Origin: a virus
Direction: 5' to 3' (one strand)
Length of the DNA: 41,919 nucleotides
IMG/VR virus record: IMGVR_UViG_3300042691_046815
Span: 1-41,919 of that record
The notes beneath the pieces were generated by a model. The model had not been told where the DNA came from. It ran no database searches and saw nothing but the letters and a program-made list of their open reading frames with translations. This document shows positions 12,872 through 20,265 of this stretch, one piece after another (position 1 is the stretch's first letter; each line of letters opens with the position of its first letter). The position numbers and the translations under genes are program-made.

Positions 12872-13282
12872 TTAAGCAACAATTAAACCAGCATAGAAAC
12901 CGTCGGCTGAAGCTGAAAGTAAGCCAGTTCCATCACGAAGAACTTCCAATTCAGTTAGAAGGGCATTTAGAGAAGTTTTAAGATTCCCTACTTCTGTTTG
13001 AAGGTCTGTAATGTCGCCTTGAGCTGTTCCAAGATCTGTTTGTAGGGTTGTAATGTCACCTTGAGCTGTACCAAGGTCAGTTTGTAGAGTAGTAATGTCG
13101 CTTTGAGCTGTACCTACATCAGACTGAAGAGATACGATAGACGCATGATCTGCGGCTTGAGCAACAGCTTGAGAAGCGTTTGCAGAAGTAGCGGCGTCGA
13201 TAGCGGCTGAGATTTCAGTAGCTTTAGCTCTGTTGGCCATAGCTACGACTAGAATTTCTTTTGCATCGGTTGATAGACTCAT
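12872..13282 (-). CDS. Coiled-coil fibre-like virion protein with 14-residue repeats
   Basis: 136 residues. The middle is a coiled coil built of near-perfect 14-residue repeats, G-T-A-Q-G-D-I-T-T-L-Q-T-D-L, three in a row with flanking partial copies. The N-terminal part is A-rich and helical. The C-terminal D-G-T-G-L-L-S-A-S-A-D-G-F-Y-A-G-L-I-V-A is a small cap. This is the architecture of short trimeric fibres such as head fibres or tail whiskers; which one cannot be told here. The start has AAAAGGA upstream and about a 90-nt leader from a TGATAATAT promoter. A strong terminator follows. Confidence 0.7.
   Translation of the reverse strand: MSLSTDAKEILVVAMANRAKATEISAAIDAATSANASQAVAQAADHASIVSLQSDVGTAQSDITTLQTDLGTAQGDITTLQTDLGTAQGDITDLQTEVGNLKTSLNALLTELEVLRDGTGLLSASADGFYAGLIVA
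12993..13118 (-). repeat. Three tandem 42-bp coding repeats
   Basis: Units at 12993-13034, 13035-13076 and 13077-13118, each ending in a CTTGAGCTGT-type core, encode the 14-residue coiled-coil repeat of the fibre gene. The unit number could vary between relatives by slippage or recombination. Confidence 0.9.
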
Positions 13283-13372
13283 TGTTTTTTCCTTTTCACA
13301 ATGGACGCGAAGGACGTTATTGCCTCCGGACTATGTACGTGAAAGTTAAAGATTAATATTAGGGACCCAACT

Positions 13373-13381
13373 ATATTATCA
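13373..13381 (-). promoter_or_regulatory. Extended -10 promoter TGATAATAT for the coiled-coil fibre gene
   Basis: On the minus strand TG-A-TAATAT, a variant of the TGATATTAT motif. The transcript would have a leader of about 85 nt before the ATG at 13282. It lies back-to-back with the plus-strand promoter at 13414. Confidence 0.55.
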
Positions 13382-13413
13382 TAGTTTTTCTAAAAATTAA
13401 TTGTTTCAAAGTA

Positions 13414-13422
13414 TGATATTAT
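13414..13422 (+). promoter_or_regulatory. Extended -10 promoter motif TGATATTAT for the ligase operon
   Basis: TG-A-TATTAT is followed by AAAAATAGAGGTAAT and the ATG at 13438. Here a GAGGT ribosome site is present, so the short leader is functional in the usual way. Confidence 0.65.
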
Positions 13423-13437
13423 AAAAATAGAGGTAAT

Positions 13438-14607
13438 ATGGCATTTAAATTTCCAGATATAGCGTGGGAAGATAGCGAAACCAAGAAAATCTGGTTTCCT
13501 AGACTCTATAAAAAGAGTTCGTTGGGCAGTATGATGTTTTGGGAGGTCTATGTCCTTGTAAACATTATACATATTGAATATGGACAAGTTGGCGGAAAGA
13601 CTCAAAAATCCCAGACACAATTGAGAAGCTCTCATAAGGATACAAATCCAAAAGAAAGGTGTATTAAAAAGGCTCACTCTTTATATGTCGCTAAAACTAA
13701 AGAGGGGTATAAATTAAGCCCAAATGACGCCCAATTAGACGATAACAAGCTTTTAAAGCCTATGTTAGCCCATACAATCCAGGACCATTTGTCTTCTGTT
13801 AAGTTCCCTTGCGCTGTCCAATGCAAATTAGACGGGAAAAGGATGGTTACTGTAGTAGAAAATGGGAAATGTCGAATGTATAGTAAAGTTGGGAATCCAG
13901 TAACTTGCCTTCCTCATATTGAAAGAGATTTGATTAGGATTTTTGGACAAGAATATATTGTTCTGGATGGTGAACTCTATAATCATGATCTTAAAAATGA
14001 TTTTGAAAAAATAATATCAATGACAAAAAGAAACGATATCCATCCAGATTCTGAAAAATTGATACAATACTTTGTCTATGACGTAATAGAGCCTGGAAAA
14101 TTCTATAGAGAAAGAGTCGCTTATGCTAAAATAGCCATTGATGGAGCTTTAAAACCTTCTAGTATTTTTTTCTTAAATTACGAAATAGTCAACAATTACA
14201 AAGACTTAATGGATAAGTTTCAACAATACGTCAAAGTTTATGGATATGAAGGCGCAATGTATCGCGATCTAAAAAGCGAATATATCCATAAAAGAACTAA
14301 TAAGTTATTGAAAATAAAAGAATTTAAAGATGATGAATATTTAATTGTTGGAGTCTTAGAAGGTCTTGGTAAAAAGTCTGGTATGGCCGGATCTTTAATT
14401 TGCCAAACCCCAAATGGGTCTAAATTTAGGGTTTCTTGTAAAAAACTACCAAATGAAACATCTAAAGAATTCAACGAAAGATTGACAAAATACTTAACAG
14501 ACTTTGATTCAATAAAAGGCAAAATGCTAACAGTTCAATTCCAAAATTTAACAAAAAAGGGCATTCCTAGAATTCTAGTAGGATTGCGAATTAGGAGTGA
14601 CAAATGA
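13438..14607 (+). CDS. ATP-dependent DNA ligase with N-terminal WGR domain
   Basis: 389 residues. It joins DNA nicks through an enzyme-AMP intermediate. Residues 15-85 match a WGR domain: K-I-W-F-P-R-L-Y...M-F-W-E-V-Y-V...I-E-Y-G-Q-V-G-G-K-T-Q, a nucleic-acid-binding domain best known from PARP proteins. The ligase core follows: motif I C-K-L-D-G-K-R with the adenylated lysine (about 126-132), motif III I-V-L-D-G-E-L-Y (about 178-185), motif IV Y-E-G-A-M-Y-R (about 271-277), and motif V L-L-K-I-K-E-F (about 291-297). The OB domain is at the C-terminus. It has its own promoter at 13414 and heads a plus-strand operon. Confidence 0.88.
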   Translation: MAFKFPDIAWEDSETKKIWFPRLYKKSSLGSMMFWEVYVLVNIIHIEYGQVGGKTQKSQTQLRSSHKDTNPKERCIKKAHSLYVAKTKEGYKLSPNDAQLDDNKLLKPMLAHTIQDHLSSVKFPCAVQCKLDGKRMVTVVENGKCRMYSKVGNPVTCLPHIERDLIRIFGQEYIVLDGELYNHDLKNDFEKIISMTKRNDIHPDSEKLIQYFVYDVIEPGKFYRERVAYAKIAIDGALKPSSIFFLNYEIVNNYKDLMDKFQQYVKVYGYEGAMYRDLKSEYIHKRTNKLLKIKEFKDDEYLIVGVLEGLGKKSGMAGSLICQTPNGSKFRVSCKKLPNETSKEFNERLTKYLTDFDSIKGKMLTVQFQNLTKKGIPRILVGLRIRSDK

Positions 14608-14852
14608 TAGACGTTGTACTACTTTCAGTTTTAATAACTCTTTTGATTTTATTAGTTGTTGTAAATAGTTTTTGTTTATTTTTTATTTATCGTGGACTAA
14701 AAGAGTGGAGCGGGTTAATGATAGAGCTCCATAAGAGTAATATGGACGTCCACGACGCATTGACTAGCAATAATACAGTAATTAGGTCTGCTATTGACGT
14801 AATTAACGATAAAGTTCCATCAGAAAAGAAAATAGGATTTATGCAACAATGA
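14604..14852 (+). CDS. Small single-pass membrane protein
   Basis: 82 residues. One long N-terminal membrane helix, about residues 3-30 (VVLLSVLITLLILLVVVNSF and on), is followed by a helical polar domain E-L-H-K-S-N-M-D-V-H-D-A-L-T. The start overlaps the ligase stop (ATGA) with GGAGTG upstream. No family is recognised; spanin or holin assignment is not supported by any motif. Confidence 0.6.
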   Translation: MIDVVLLSVLITLLILLVVVNSFCLFFIYRGLKEWSGLMIELHKSNMDVHDALTSNNTVIRSAIDVINDKVPSEKKIGFMQQ

Positions 14853-15229
14853 TCTATGTAATTGGAATTATTATAGTTTTATTTCTTTTTTTAGGACTAT
14901 TTTACAATTTTAAATCTAATGTAAATAAAATTTGTTTAGAAAAACATGAATGGACAGACTATGTAAGCTGGACCAAGGATGGGATAAAACGAACTCAATT
15001 CTGTCAGATTTGCGGTAAATTAGCCGGAACTAATGACAGATTTACTAAAGAGTTCTTGGATTCTTATAAAAAAGAGAAAGAAAAAGAGGCTTATTTTAGG
15101 ATGTACGTCGAAAGTAAAATAAGAGAATTGGCTATTTTACATTCAGTTGATTTTGAAGTAGCTAAAGATATCTATGAATCCGGTATGAAATATAGACTTA
15201 TGGGAACCTTATCCAAGGCCAAAGAATGA
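14849..15229 (+). CDS. Membrane-anchored protein with a C/H-rich segment
   Basis: 126 residues. Residues 2-20 form a membrane helix (IYVIGIIIVLFLFLGLFYN). Next comes C-L-E-K-H-E-W...F-C-Q-I-C-G-K, which could bind zinc in the same CxxxH/CxxC style as the ribbons elsewhere in this window, and then a long helical tail (K-K-E-K-E-K-E-A-Y-F-R-M). Overlapping starts and stops place it in the ligase operon. Function unknown. Confidence 0.6.
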   Translation: MIYVIGIIIVLFLFLGLFYNFKSNVNKICLEKHEWTDYVSWTKDGIKRTQFCQICGKLAGTNDRFTKEFLDSYKKEKEKEAYFRMYVESKIRELAILHSVDFEVAKDIYESGMKYRLMGTLSKAKE

Positions 15230-15672
15230 ATATAGATCCAGAACTAGACGGAATAGATCATATCAATATTTATAGCCAATCAAAAACTGAATTGGGTAGA
15301 TTTTTAAGCAATTTTGCATATTCTCCATTTGATCATCCGGAAGACGGTAATTTTGTTAGCGTAGAAGGCTATTGGTATTGGCTTGGTTGTAAGAACGATC
15401 AACTTAGGACATTGTATGGAGCAATGGCCAAAAAGATTGGTCGAGAATATGACGCCCCAGACTATATCGAAGATAGTGAATTCAAAAGAAAGATTAAAAT
15501 TGCGATATTAATAAAAATAAAAAATAGCAATTTTTTAAACATGTTCAAAGAAAGTACCCTTCCATTTTTACACTATTACAACTATAAAGGCAAGATAGTA
15601 GTTCCAAAAGAAGGCGTGTGGGTTATTGAGTATATAGAAAATCTTAGAAAATTCTTAGGAGAACAAAAATGA
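15226..15672 (+). CDS. NADAR-like (YbiA-like) protein
   Basis: 148 residues. The sequence L-G-R-F-L-S-N-F-A-Y-S-P-F...F-V-S-V-E-G-Y-W-Y-W-L-G-C-K (about residues 25-60) follows the NADAR pattern LSNFxxxPF...SVExxxxxxK. The C-terminal end G-V-W-V-I-E-Y-I-E-N-L-R-K parallels its closing segment. NADAR proteins remove ADP-ribose from guanine in DNA or act on NAD-derived riboses, and some pair with DarT toxins as antitoxins. In a phage it could reverse host DNA ADP-ribosylation; this is inference. The motif fit is good but the middle is divergent. Confidence 0.6.
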   Translation: MNIDPELDGIDHINIYSQSKTELGRFLSNFAYSPFDHPEDGNFVSVEGYWYWLGCKNDQLRTLYGAMAKKIGREYDAPDYIEDSEFKRKIKIAILIKIKNSNFLNMFKESTLPFLHYYNYKGKIVVPKEGVWVIEYIENLRKFLGEQK

Positions 15673-15932
15673 AACAAAAGACCAAACGTAAAGTAAAATA
15701 CAAAGCAACTCTTACTTTTCCTTTAGATGACTCTTTTGATACAAACAAATTCAAAAGAGCCCTTACAGCAGATGGAGCCTATATAAGTTTGTACGACATT
15801 AATGAACTTATCATAAAACATATAAATAACATGGGCTTAGATGAGAAAACTGTGAACATTTTTATCGAATTTTCTAAAGAGTTTGACAATATCCTGGATG
15901 AAAATAAAGTTGACTTGGATATATTAGAATGA
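15669..15932 (+). CDS. Hypothetical protein, 87 residues
   Basis: A basic start (MKQKTKRKVKYKATLTFPLD) leads into an alpha/beta-looking protein with an acidic end (D-E-N-K-V-D-L-D-I-L-E). There is a good AGGAG site upstream and ATGA overlaps on both sides. No family is recognised. Confidence 0.6.
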   Translation: MKQKTKRKVKYKATLTFPLDDSFDTNKFKRALTADGAYISLYDINELIIKHINNMGLDEKTVNIFIEFSKEFDNILDENKVDLDILE

Positions 15933-16086
15933 AAATAGCACTTTTTTAACTATTTTGATTTCAATTATCAGTCTTTACTCAATAGTTTATGGCTTTGAAT
16001 ACGAAAACATGAAGGTCGTTTTGTTTGGATCTATTTGGTATTCGATATGTCTAATCGTTTCTTTGATATTTGGGAACAGACTATAA
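15929..16086 (+). pseudogene. Small two-helix membrane protein gene broken by a 1-nt homopolymer change
   Basis: The ATG at 15929 overlaps the previous stop. The frame stops after six codons (MKIALF, TAA) at CTTTTTTAA. One extra T in that run of six would open a 51-residue membrane protein (L-F-L-T-I-L-I-S-I-I-S-L-Y... then V-V-L-F-G-S-I-W-Y-S-I-C-L-I-V-S) ending at TAA 16084-16086. That end meets the convergent gene exactly. Sequencing error, recent loss or slippage-based switching are all possible. Confidence 0.65.
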
Positions 16087-16851
16087 TTCAATTCCCTCAG
16101 ACAGAGTTCTACATGGGTGGTCGGGATTAGTAAAATATATCGTCATTAACTCATTAAGCCAAGTTTTTCCATACATATTCTTAAGCTTCTTATAACAGAT
16201 CCATCTTGTAAATCTTAACAATAAAGAACTCTTATAAGTGCTTTCTAGTCTAACAAAAGCTAACAATTTGCCCGAAGTTTCTTCTTTTGGAGAGCTACAG
16301 GCTAAAACTTGACTTATAAAGAAAATGGGCCACATTAAAATAGTTAACGCAGAAAAACCCCCAATATAGAGCCAAAAGAAAATATCTCTTGGGTGTATTT
16401 GTAGGGAAGTAGATAATTGGCCATCTTTATTTTTAAAAAAGAATCTTTCATCCATTGGTTGGGCATTATCAAATCGGAATTGATGTAATATAGCATGAGT
16501 TGCAATATCTTTTGAAAATGATAAATCAAATTTCTTAGAAAATGAAGAAATAGCCGTTAAATTATCGTGCGAGATTAGTCTAATATCCAACTTACTTGGA
16601 TTTAGAGACTCTTTTGATCCTCTATCGTATAAACCAGGAATTTGAGTAGTTTCTGAAGAATAAGAACTTAAATTCGATACTATGGTTTTAAAAATTTCTA
16701 TATGTTCATAGTTAAGTTTGTTTTTTAAATGTAGTAATAAAAAAGCTTCAACTAGAAACAATATCCCGTTTTCGTTACCTCTCTTACCTTCAGTATTACC
16801 CAAATAAAGTTCTAAACCATGAGAATTATTGATCCATTTTTTGATGTCCAT
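16081..16851 (-). CDS. Hypothetical tail-region protein with one membrane-like segment
   Basis: 256 residues, last gene of the leftward fibre block. It contains N-G-I-L-F-L-V-E-A-F-L-L-L near the start and R-L-I-S-H-D-N-L-T-A-I at about residues 92-102; an S-H-D-N-type motif recurs in helical phage tail-associated proteins I cannot name exactly. A hydrophobic stretch around residues 155-185 (FFWLYIGGFSALTILMWPIF) could be a membrane helix or a buried core. The end overlaps the convergent plus-strand gene by 6 nt. A glycosidase-like role is possible but unproven. Confidence 0.55.
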   Translation of the reverse strand: MDIKKWINNSHGLELYLGNTEGKRGNENGILFLVEAFLLLHLKNKLNYEHIEIFKTIVSNLSSYSSETTQIPGLYDRGSKESLNPSKLDIRLISHDNLTAISSFSKKFDLSFSKDIATHAILHQFRFDNAQPMDERFFFKNKDGQLSTSLQIHPRDIFFWLYIGGFSALTILMWPIFFISQVLACSSPKEETSGKLLAFVRLESTYKSSLLLRFTRWICYKKLKNMYGKTWLNELMTIYFTNPDHPCRTLSEGIEL

Positions 16852-16878
16852 AAAATGTCCTGATTATAAAAATATAAC

Positions 16879-17433
16879 TTAAATAGAATATTTAGTAAAA
16901 ATGGCAACAATATCATCCTTTAGCTGTTGGGTTAGAGTAGACGATATGGGTGAAGATTCAATAAGAGGTTTAGCCGATCTTGGCATAAAATTCTTAAGAT
17001 AGCTATTAATAGAAGAAAATTCTACCAATAATTGATTAATTTCAGAAGAAGTAAACGCTCTAGAAAGATTATACCCACCAATTAAATCAATGATTTCCTC
17101 ACAACAAAGTCTAGAATTTTTACCTTCATTAATTTGATTTTGTCTTCTTTGTTCTGCCTCGTATTCTAAAGTTATGTCTGTTATTTCTATAGAAAAATCA
17201 TTTGGGACATGTATTTCTGTTAGAACTTCTCCAGGTAAAACTTCTGTGGATCGTCTATTGTCTTCTCTAGATATCTCAAACTCTGTAGCTAGGGAAATAG
17301 GAATCCATCTTTCTGGTTCTCCAAATTTCTTTTTTTCTGTTCTGTCTTGTATAAAAAAATCAATAAAATCATCAGTAAGATCATGTTCTATTGTTCTACC
17401 AGTTTTTGCATTTGTTATCTTAATATGCTTCAT
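16879..17433 (-). CDS. Fibre-associated hypothetical protein
   Basis: 184 residues. The N-terminal half is beta-rich (I-K-I-T-N-A-K-T-G-R-T-I-E-H-D), followed by helices containing L-C-C-E-E-I-I-D-L-I-G-G-Y-N. It starts 3 nt after the 804-residue fibre gene and is probably co-transcribed with it. By position it could be a fibre chaperone or a short baseplate attachment protein. No family is recognised. Confidence 0.55.
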   Translation of the reverse strand: MKHIKITNAKTGRTIEHDLTDDFIDFFIQDRTEKKKFGEPERWIPISLATEFEISREDNRRSTEVLPGEVLTEIHVPNDFSIEITDITLEYEAEQRRQNQINEGKNSRLCCEEIIDLIGGYNLSRAFTSSEINQLLVEFSSINSYLKNFMPRSAKPLIESSPISSTLTQQLKDDIVAIFTKYSI

Positions 17434-17436
17434 CTA

Positions 17437-19851
17437 TTACTCCATTATAAATTCGACTGAATTGTATTGTCCGATAGTATCAGAAACGTCTACTGAAACA
17501 GATCCACCTATACCATGTCCTATAGATACCTTAAACGTATCTCCTTGATTAACTTTAGCTACATATGTTGCAACTACATAGTGAGAACCTAAAGATGCAA
17601 TATTAGTAGAGACAGGACCGGCACTCAAAAGAGTTCCTCCAGAGTTTCTAATTGATAATTGACTCCATGAAGTTGAAGTTGAGGTAAGTGTTACTTTTGC
17701 ATTTATTTTAAGTACGCCCTGTTTTGGAGCTGTAAATATTCCTGTAGAAGGATCATAGGCATTATGAGAACTACTTCTAATATCTTCATATAATAGAGTA
17801 GATCCTGTTGTATATGATCCAGTATTAGTTGCCCATTTTTCTAATACAAATTCTTGCTCTAGACCTATTGTTTGAATTTTTGAAGCATTTGATGCCCATA
17901 ATCCAGCTGTACTCTGTGTAGAGATTACTCTTGCTAATAATCTAACTGGCTTTGATATTTGGGCATTTGTAGAGTAAAACACTGAATTGGAATCTGCGGA
18001 AGAAGAAATAGCCGTTGTAGACCATACATCATTATCCATTCGTTGTGTTCTAACTACTCCAAGTTCTATTCCAGATCCTGTGTCAATAGCATAAACGTGA
18101 AATGGAGTCTCTATAGCGTTTGCAAATCCTAAAGTTGCTCCAGATGGAATTACTATGGATAAGTTAGAAGTAATTGTTCGTCTAATCTGAGATCCAGAAG
18201 ATACTGTAGGATCTCTAAATAATATTGTAGCAAAATTACTAGCAGATAAATCGCTTCCGTCCATTGATTTTAGAGTAACTGTCATAGCATTTGACGCAAC
18301 AGAAGTAACAATGCTAATATTGCTTATTAAGTTGACTTGTTTTTCTATCTCTGCTCTATCCAAAGCAGCAAATGCAGACTCTACTCCAGAATCATTTAAT
18401 CCATATAATAATCCATCAAGTTTAGGATAAATTTTATACTTTCCACTAGCAGGAGTAGCGGGAGTGGTTATTTCATTCAACAATAAAGCATCGGCAAATT
18501 CTTTATTGCTAAAAGTTTGAGTGTCAGATGTACCAACTACAGATCCTGTAATTCCATGAACGGCAGAACTGGCATTTATATGAGCGTTGATCTTAGCATT
18601 TACACTTTCCCATTTACTTCCTGTTTTTATTAAAATAATTGTGTTATCTACGGAAGATATAACCTCAGTATTCGCCTGATTTATTAGTTCTATACCATCT
18701 GCTACAATTGTAACTGTGTTGGAGTCTGTTGTCATTTTCGTAAACATCAATCTAAATCCATTAGAGAAATTAGATAATGCAGCTAAATTGAAAGTTATAT
18801 TTCCAGAAGATGTGTCACACGAATACCAAGTATCTCTAACTACTGAATTTGTAATACTTAAGGTACCAGCAGATTGTGTTGTAATAATAGGATTTCTTGA
18901 ATAAATTGTATTATGGTCATCTGACTGAAGGTCGTCTAAACTAGCGTGTTTTTTATCAAAACTTGGTTCATCTAATTCAAAAAGTCTAGTAAGTGTGATA
19001 GGATCAATGTTTCCAGATCCATCGCAATAAATTGCATACATTCCAATTAGCAGAGTTTGAGCTGATTGTGCCGGCATTCCGGCAATAGCTATATTTGGAC
19101 CTTCTACGCCTAGCGATATTGTTAAAGCTCCTGTATTATCGAGCATCATGAACATTTTTCTATAATTTGCATTACTGATTGTTAAAGTTACAGGAGTTCC
19201 ATCTGTTCCTCCAGAAAAGGTTGCTCCAGAAATAGATGCTCCACCAGTAGTTCCATTATCAGTATAGACTAGAGGCATGGAGTTTCCAGCAGTTCCACCA
19301 ACTTTTGCTCTTAAATATACAATAGATCCAATAGCTTCTGCGTAAACAGTATTCCAAATAGTATTGGTTGAATTAATACACTCAGCAAGATTTAAAGCAG
19401 TGGTTTCGTTATCTGACACTGCTCTAAAAGTAGCGATACTAGAACTAGCGGTAGTGGCAGTAAAAACAACACTATTAATTGTAAAAGTGTCATTTCCACC
19501 AGCAGTTAATTTTGTATAATCTAAAATAGTGATACTAGCAATAGCAGAAGTACCAAAAGTTATAGATCCACCAGCAGTTGTTGGTAATGTAACCGATCCT
19601 CCATTAAAAGATGGCAATAAGCTACCAATAGGCTGATTGATTCTATTTCTTAATGTTTGTGGATTTTGAAGTATATTTGGTCCAATAAAAATATTGCGAC
19701 TAGTTGTAATTATCGTAGTAGATAAGTCAAATAGTGGCCTTACTTTATATTCAAGATTTTTTAAAATCTTCCTTAAATCAGTATTATTTAACTGATTTGA
19801 AAGATATTTTAACATTTTCTTTTCGTTTACCAATCTTGTATCTTCTGACAT
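17437..19851 (-). CDS. Tail fibre with C1q/TNF-like C-terminal domain
   Basis: 804 residues. A helical N-terminus is followed by a beta domain (about residues 105-220) ending S-I-S-G-A-T-F-S-G-G-T-D-G. That domain is clearly related to two tandem domains in the giant baseplate protein at 28520. The middle holds beta-helix-like and S/T-rich segments. The last about 130 residues, A-Y-D-P-S-T-G-I-F-T-A-P-K-Q-G-V...K-V-N-Q-G-D-T-F-K-V...Y-N-S-V-E-F, match the jelly-roll C1q/TNF-like fold, which often forms the receptor-binding trimer at a fibre tip. The ribosome site GAGGAAATAGGT is strong. Confidence 0.75.
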   Translation of the reverse strand: MSEDTRLVNEKKMLKYLSNQLNNTDLRKILKNLEYKVRPLFDLSTTIITTSRNIFIGPNILQNPQTLRNRINQPIGSLLPSFNGGSVTLPTTAGGSITFGTSAIASITILDYTKLTAGGNDTFTINSVVFTATTASSSIATFRAVSDNETTALNLAECINSTNTIWNTVYAEAIGSIVYLRAKVGGTAGNSMPLVYTDNGTTGGASISGATFSGGTDGTPVTLTISNANYRKMFMMLDNTGALTISLGVEGPNIAIAGMPAQSAQTLLIGMYAIYCDGSGNIDPITLTRLFELDEPSFDKKHASLDDLQSDDHNTIYSRNPIITTQSAGTLSITNSVVRDTWYSCDTSSGNITFNLAALSNFSNGFRLMFTKMTTDSNTVTIVADGIELINQANTEVISSVDNTIILIKTGSKWESVNAKINAHINASSAVHGITGSVVGTSDTQTFSNKEFADALLLNEITTPATPASGKYKIYPKLDGLLYGLNDSGVESAFAALDRAEIEKQVNLISNISIVTSVASNAMTVTLKSMDGSDLSASNFATILFRDPTVSSGSQIRRTITSNLSIVIPSGATLGFANAIETPFHVYAIDTGSGIELGVVRTQRMDNDVWSTTAISSSADSNSVFYSTNAQISKPVRLLARVISTQSTAGLWASNASKIQTIGLEQEFVLEKWATNTGSYTTGSTLLYEDIRSSSHNAYDPSTGIFTAPKQGVLKINAKVTLTSTSTSWSQLSIRNSGGTLLSAGPVSTNIASLGSHYVVATYVAKVNQGDTFKVSIGHGIGGSVSVDVSDTIGQYNSVEFIME

Positions 19852-19890
19852 ACCTATTTCCTCTAATTTCTTATACTATAAGAATATTTA

Positions 19891-20205
19891 TTAAATCCTA
19901 AATCCTATAACGTCGCCAACTTCTAGATCAAATAAGAAAGTTATTTGAGTTCTAGCTCCAGAGCCAACATAATTATAACTTTTTCCAACTTCAATTAAAC
20001 TATCATTTAAAGTTACTTTTAATTCTGGCCCTGAATATGTTTGACTTGCTGGTAAAGTTATTGCTGTTCCAGCCATTGTATTTTCAACAGCAATTTGATT
20101 TGCTCCTGGAGTTCCAGCAACAACTGTAAGTAATTGATAATACGAAGAAGCTCCGTCATTATATGATCGTGGTAATCCATCTATCATTTTTACATAGATT
20201 GCCAT
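19891..20205 (-). CDS. Small fibre or baseplate beta protein related to the 875-residue fibre repeats
   Basis: 104 residues. The C-terminal half L-N-D-S-L-I-E-V-G-K-S-Y-N-Y...T-Q-I-T-F-L-F-D-L-E-V-G-D-V-I-G-F-R-I aligns with the first repeat unit of the gene at 23012 (L-N-G-R-N-I-D-D-G...I-N-I-D-L-E-I-G-D-V-L). It is probably a stand-alone copy of that fibre domain. It is preceded by a promoter motif and a hairpin at 20221-20259 and has an AGGAA ribosome site. Confidence 0.6.
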   Translation of the reverse strand: MAIYVKMIDGLPRSYNDGASSYYQLLTVVAGTPGANQIAVENTMAGTAITLPASQTYSGPELKVTLNDSLIEVGKSYNYVGSGARTQITFLFDLEVGDVIGFRI

Positions 20206-20225
20206 TTGTTATTCCTATTAAAAAA

Positions 20226-20250
20226 GGGAGTAAGACATGTCCTACTCCCT
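20226..20250 (-). terminator. Hairpin-plus-T6 terminator directly after a promoter motif
   Basis: On the minus strand GGGAGTAGGACATGTCTTACTCCC-type stem (GGGAGTA / TACTCCC) is followed by TTTTTT. It terminates the 552-residue fibre gene, but it lies just downstream of the TGATATTAT motif, so new transcripts would also begin with it. Confidence 0.75.
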
Positions 20251-20259
20251 ATAATATCA
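20251..20259 (-). promoter_or_regulatory. Extended -10 motif TGATATTAT between two fibre genes
   Basis: TG-A-TATTAT on the minus strand, 7 nt after the stop of the 552-residue gene and immediately before the terminator hairpin. If active, the hairpin is at the very 5' end of the message and could be an attenuator or a stabilising cap. Confidence 0.5.
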
Positions 20260-20265
20260 TACTAA

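Noticed and set aside
14604-15229. Holin or spanin assignment for the small membrane proteins
   Set aside because: They have membrane helices only; no lipobox pair, no endolysin neighbour and no recognised motif.
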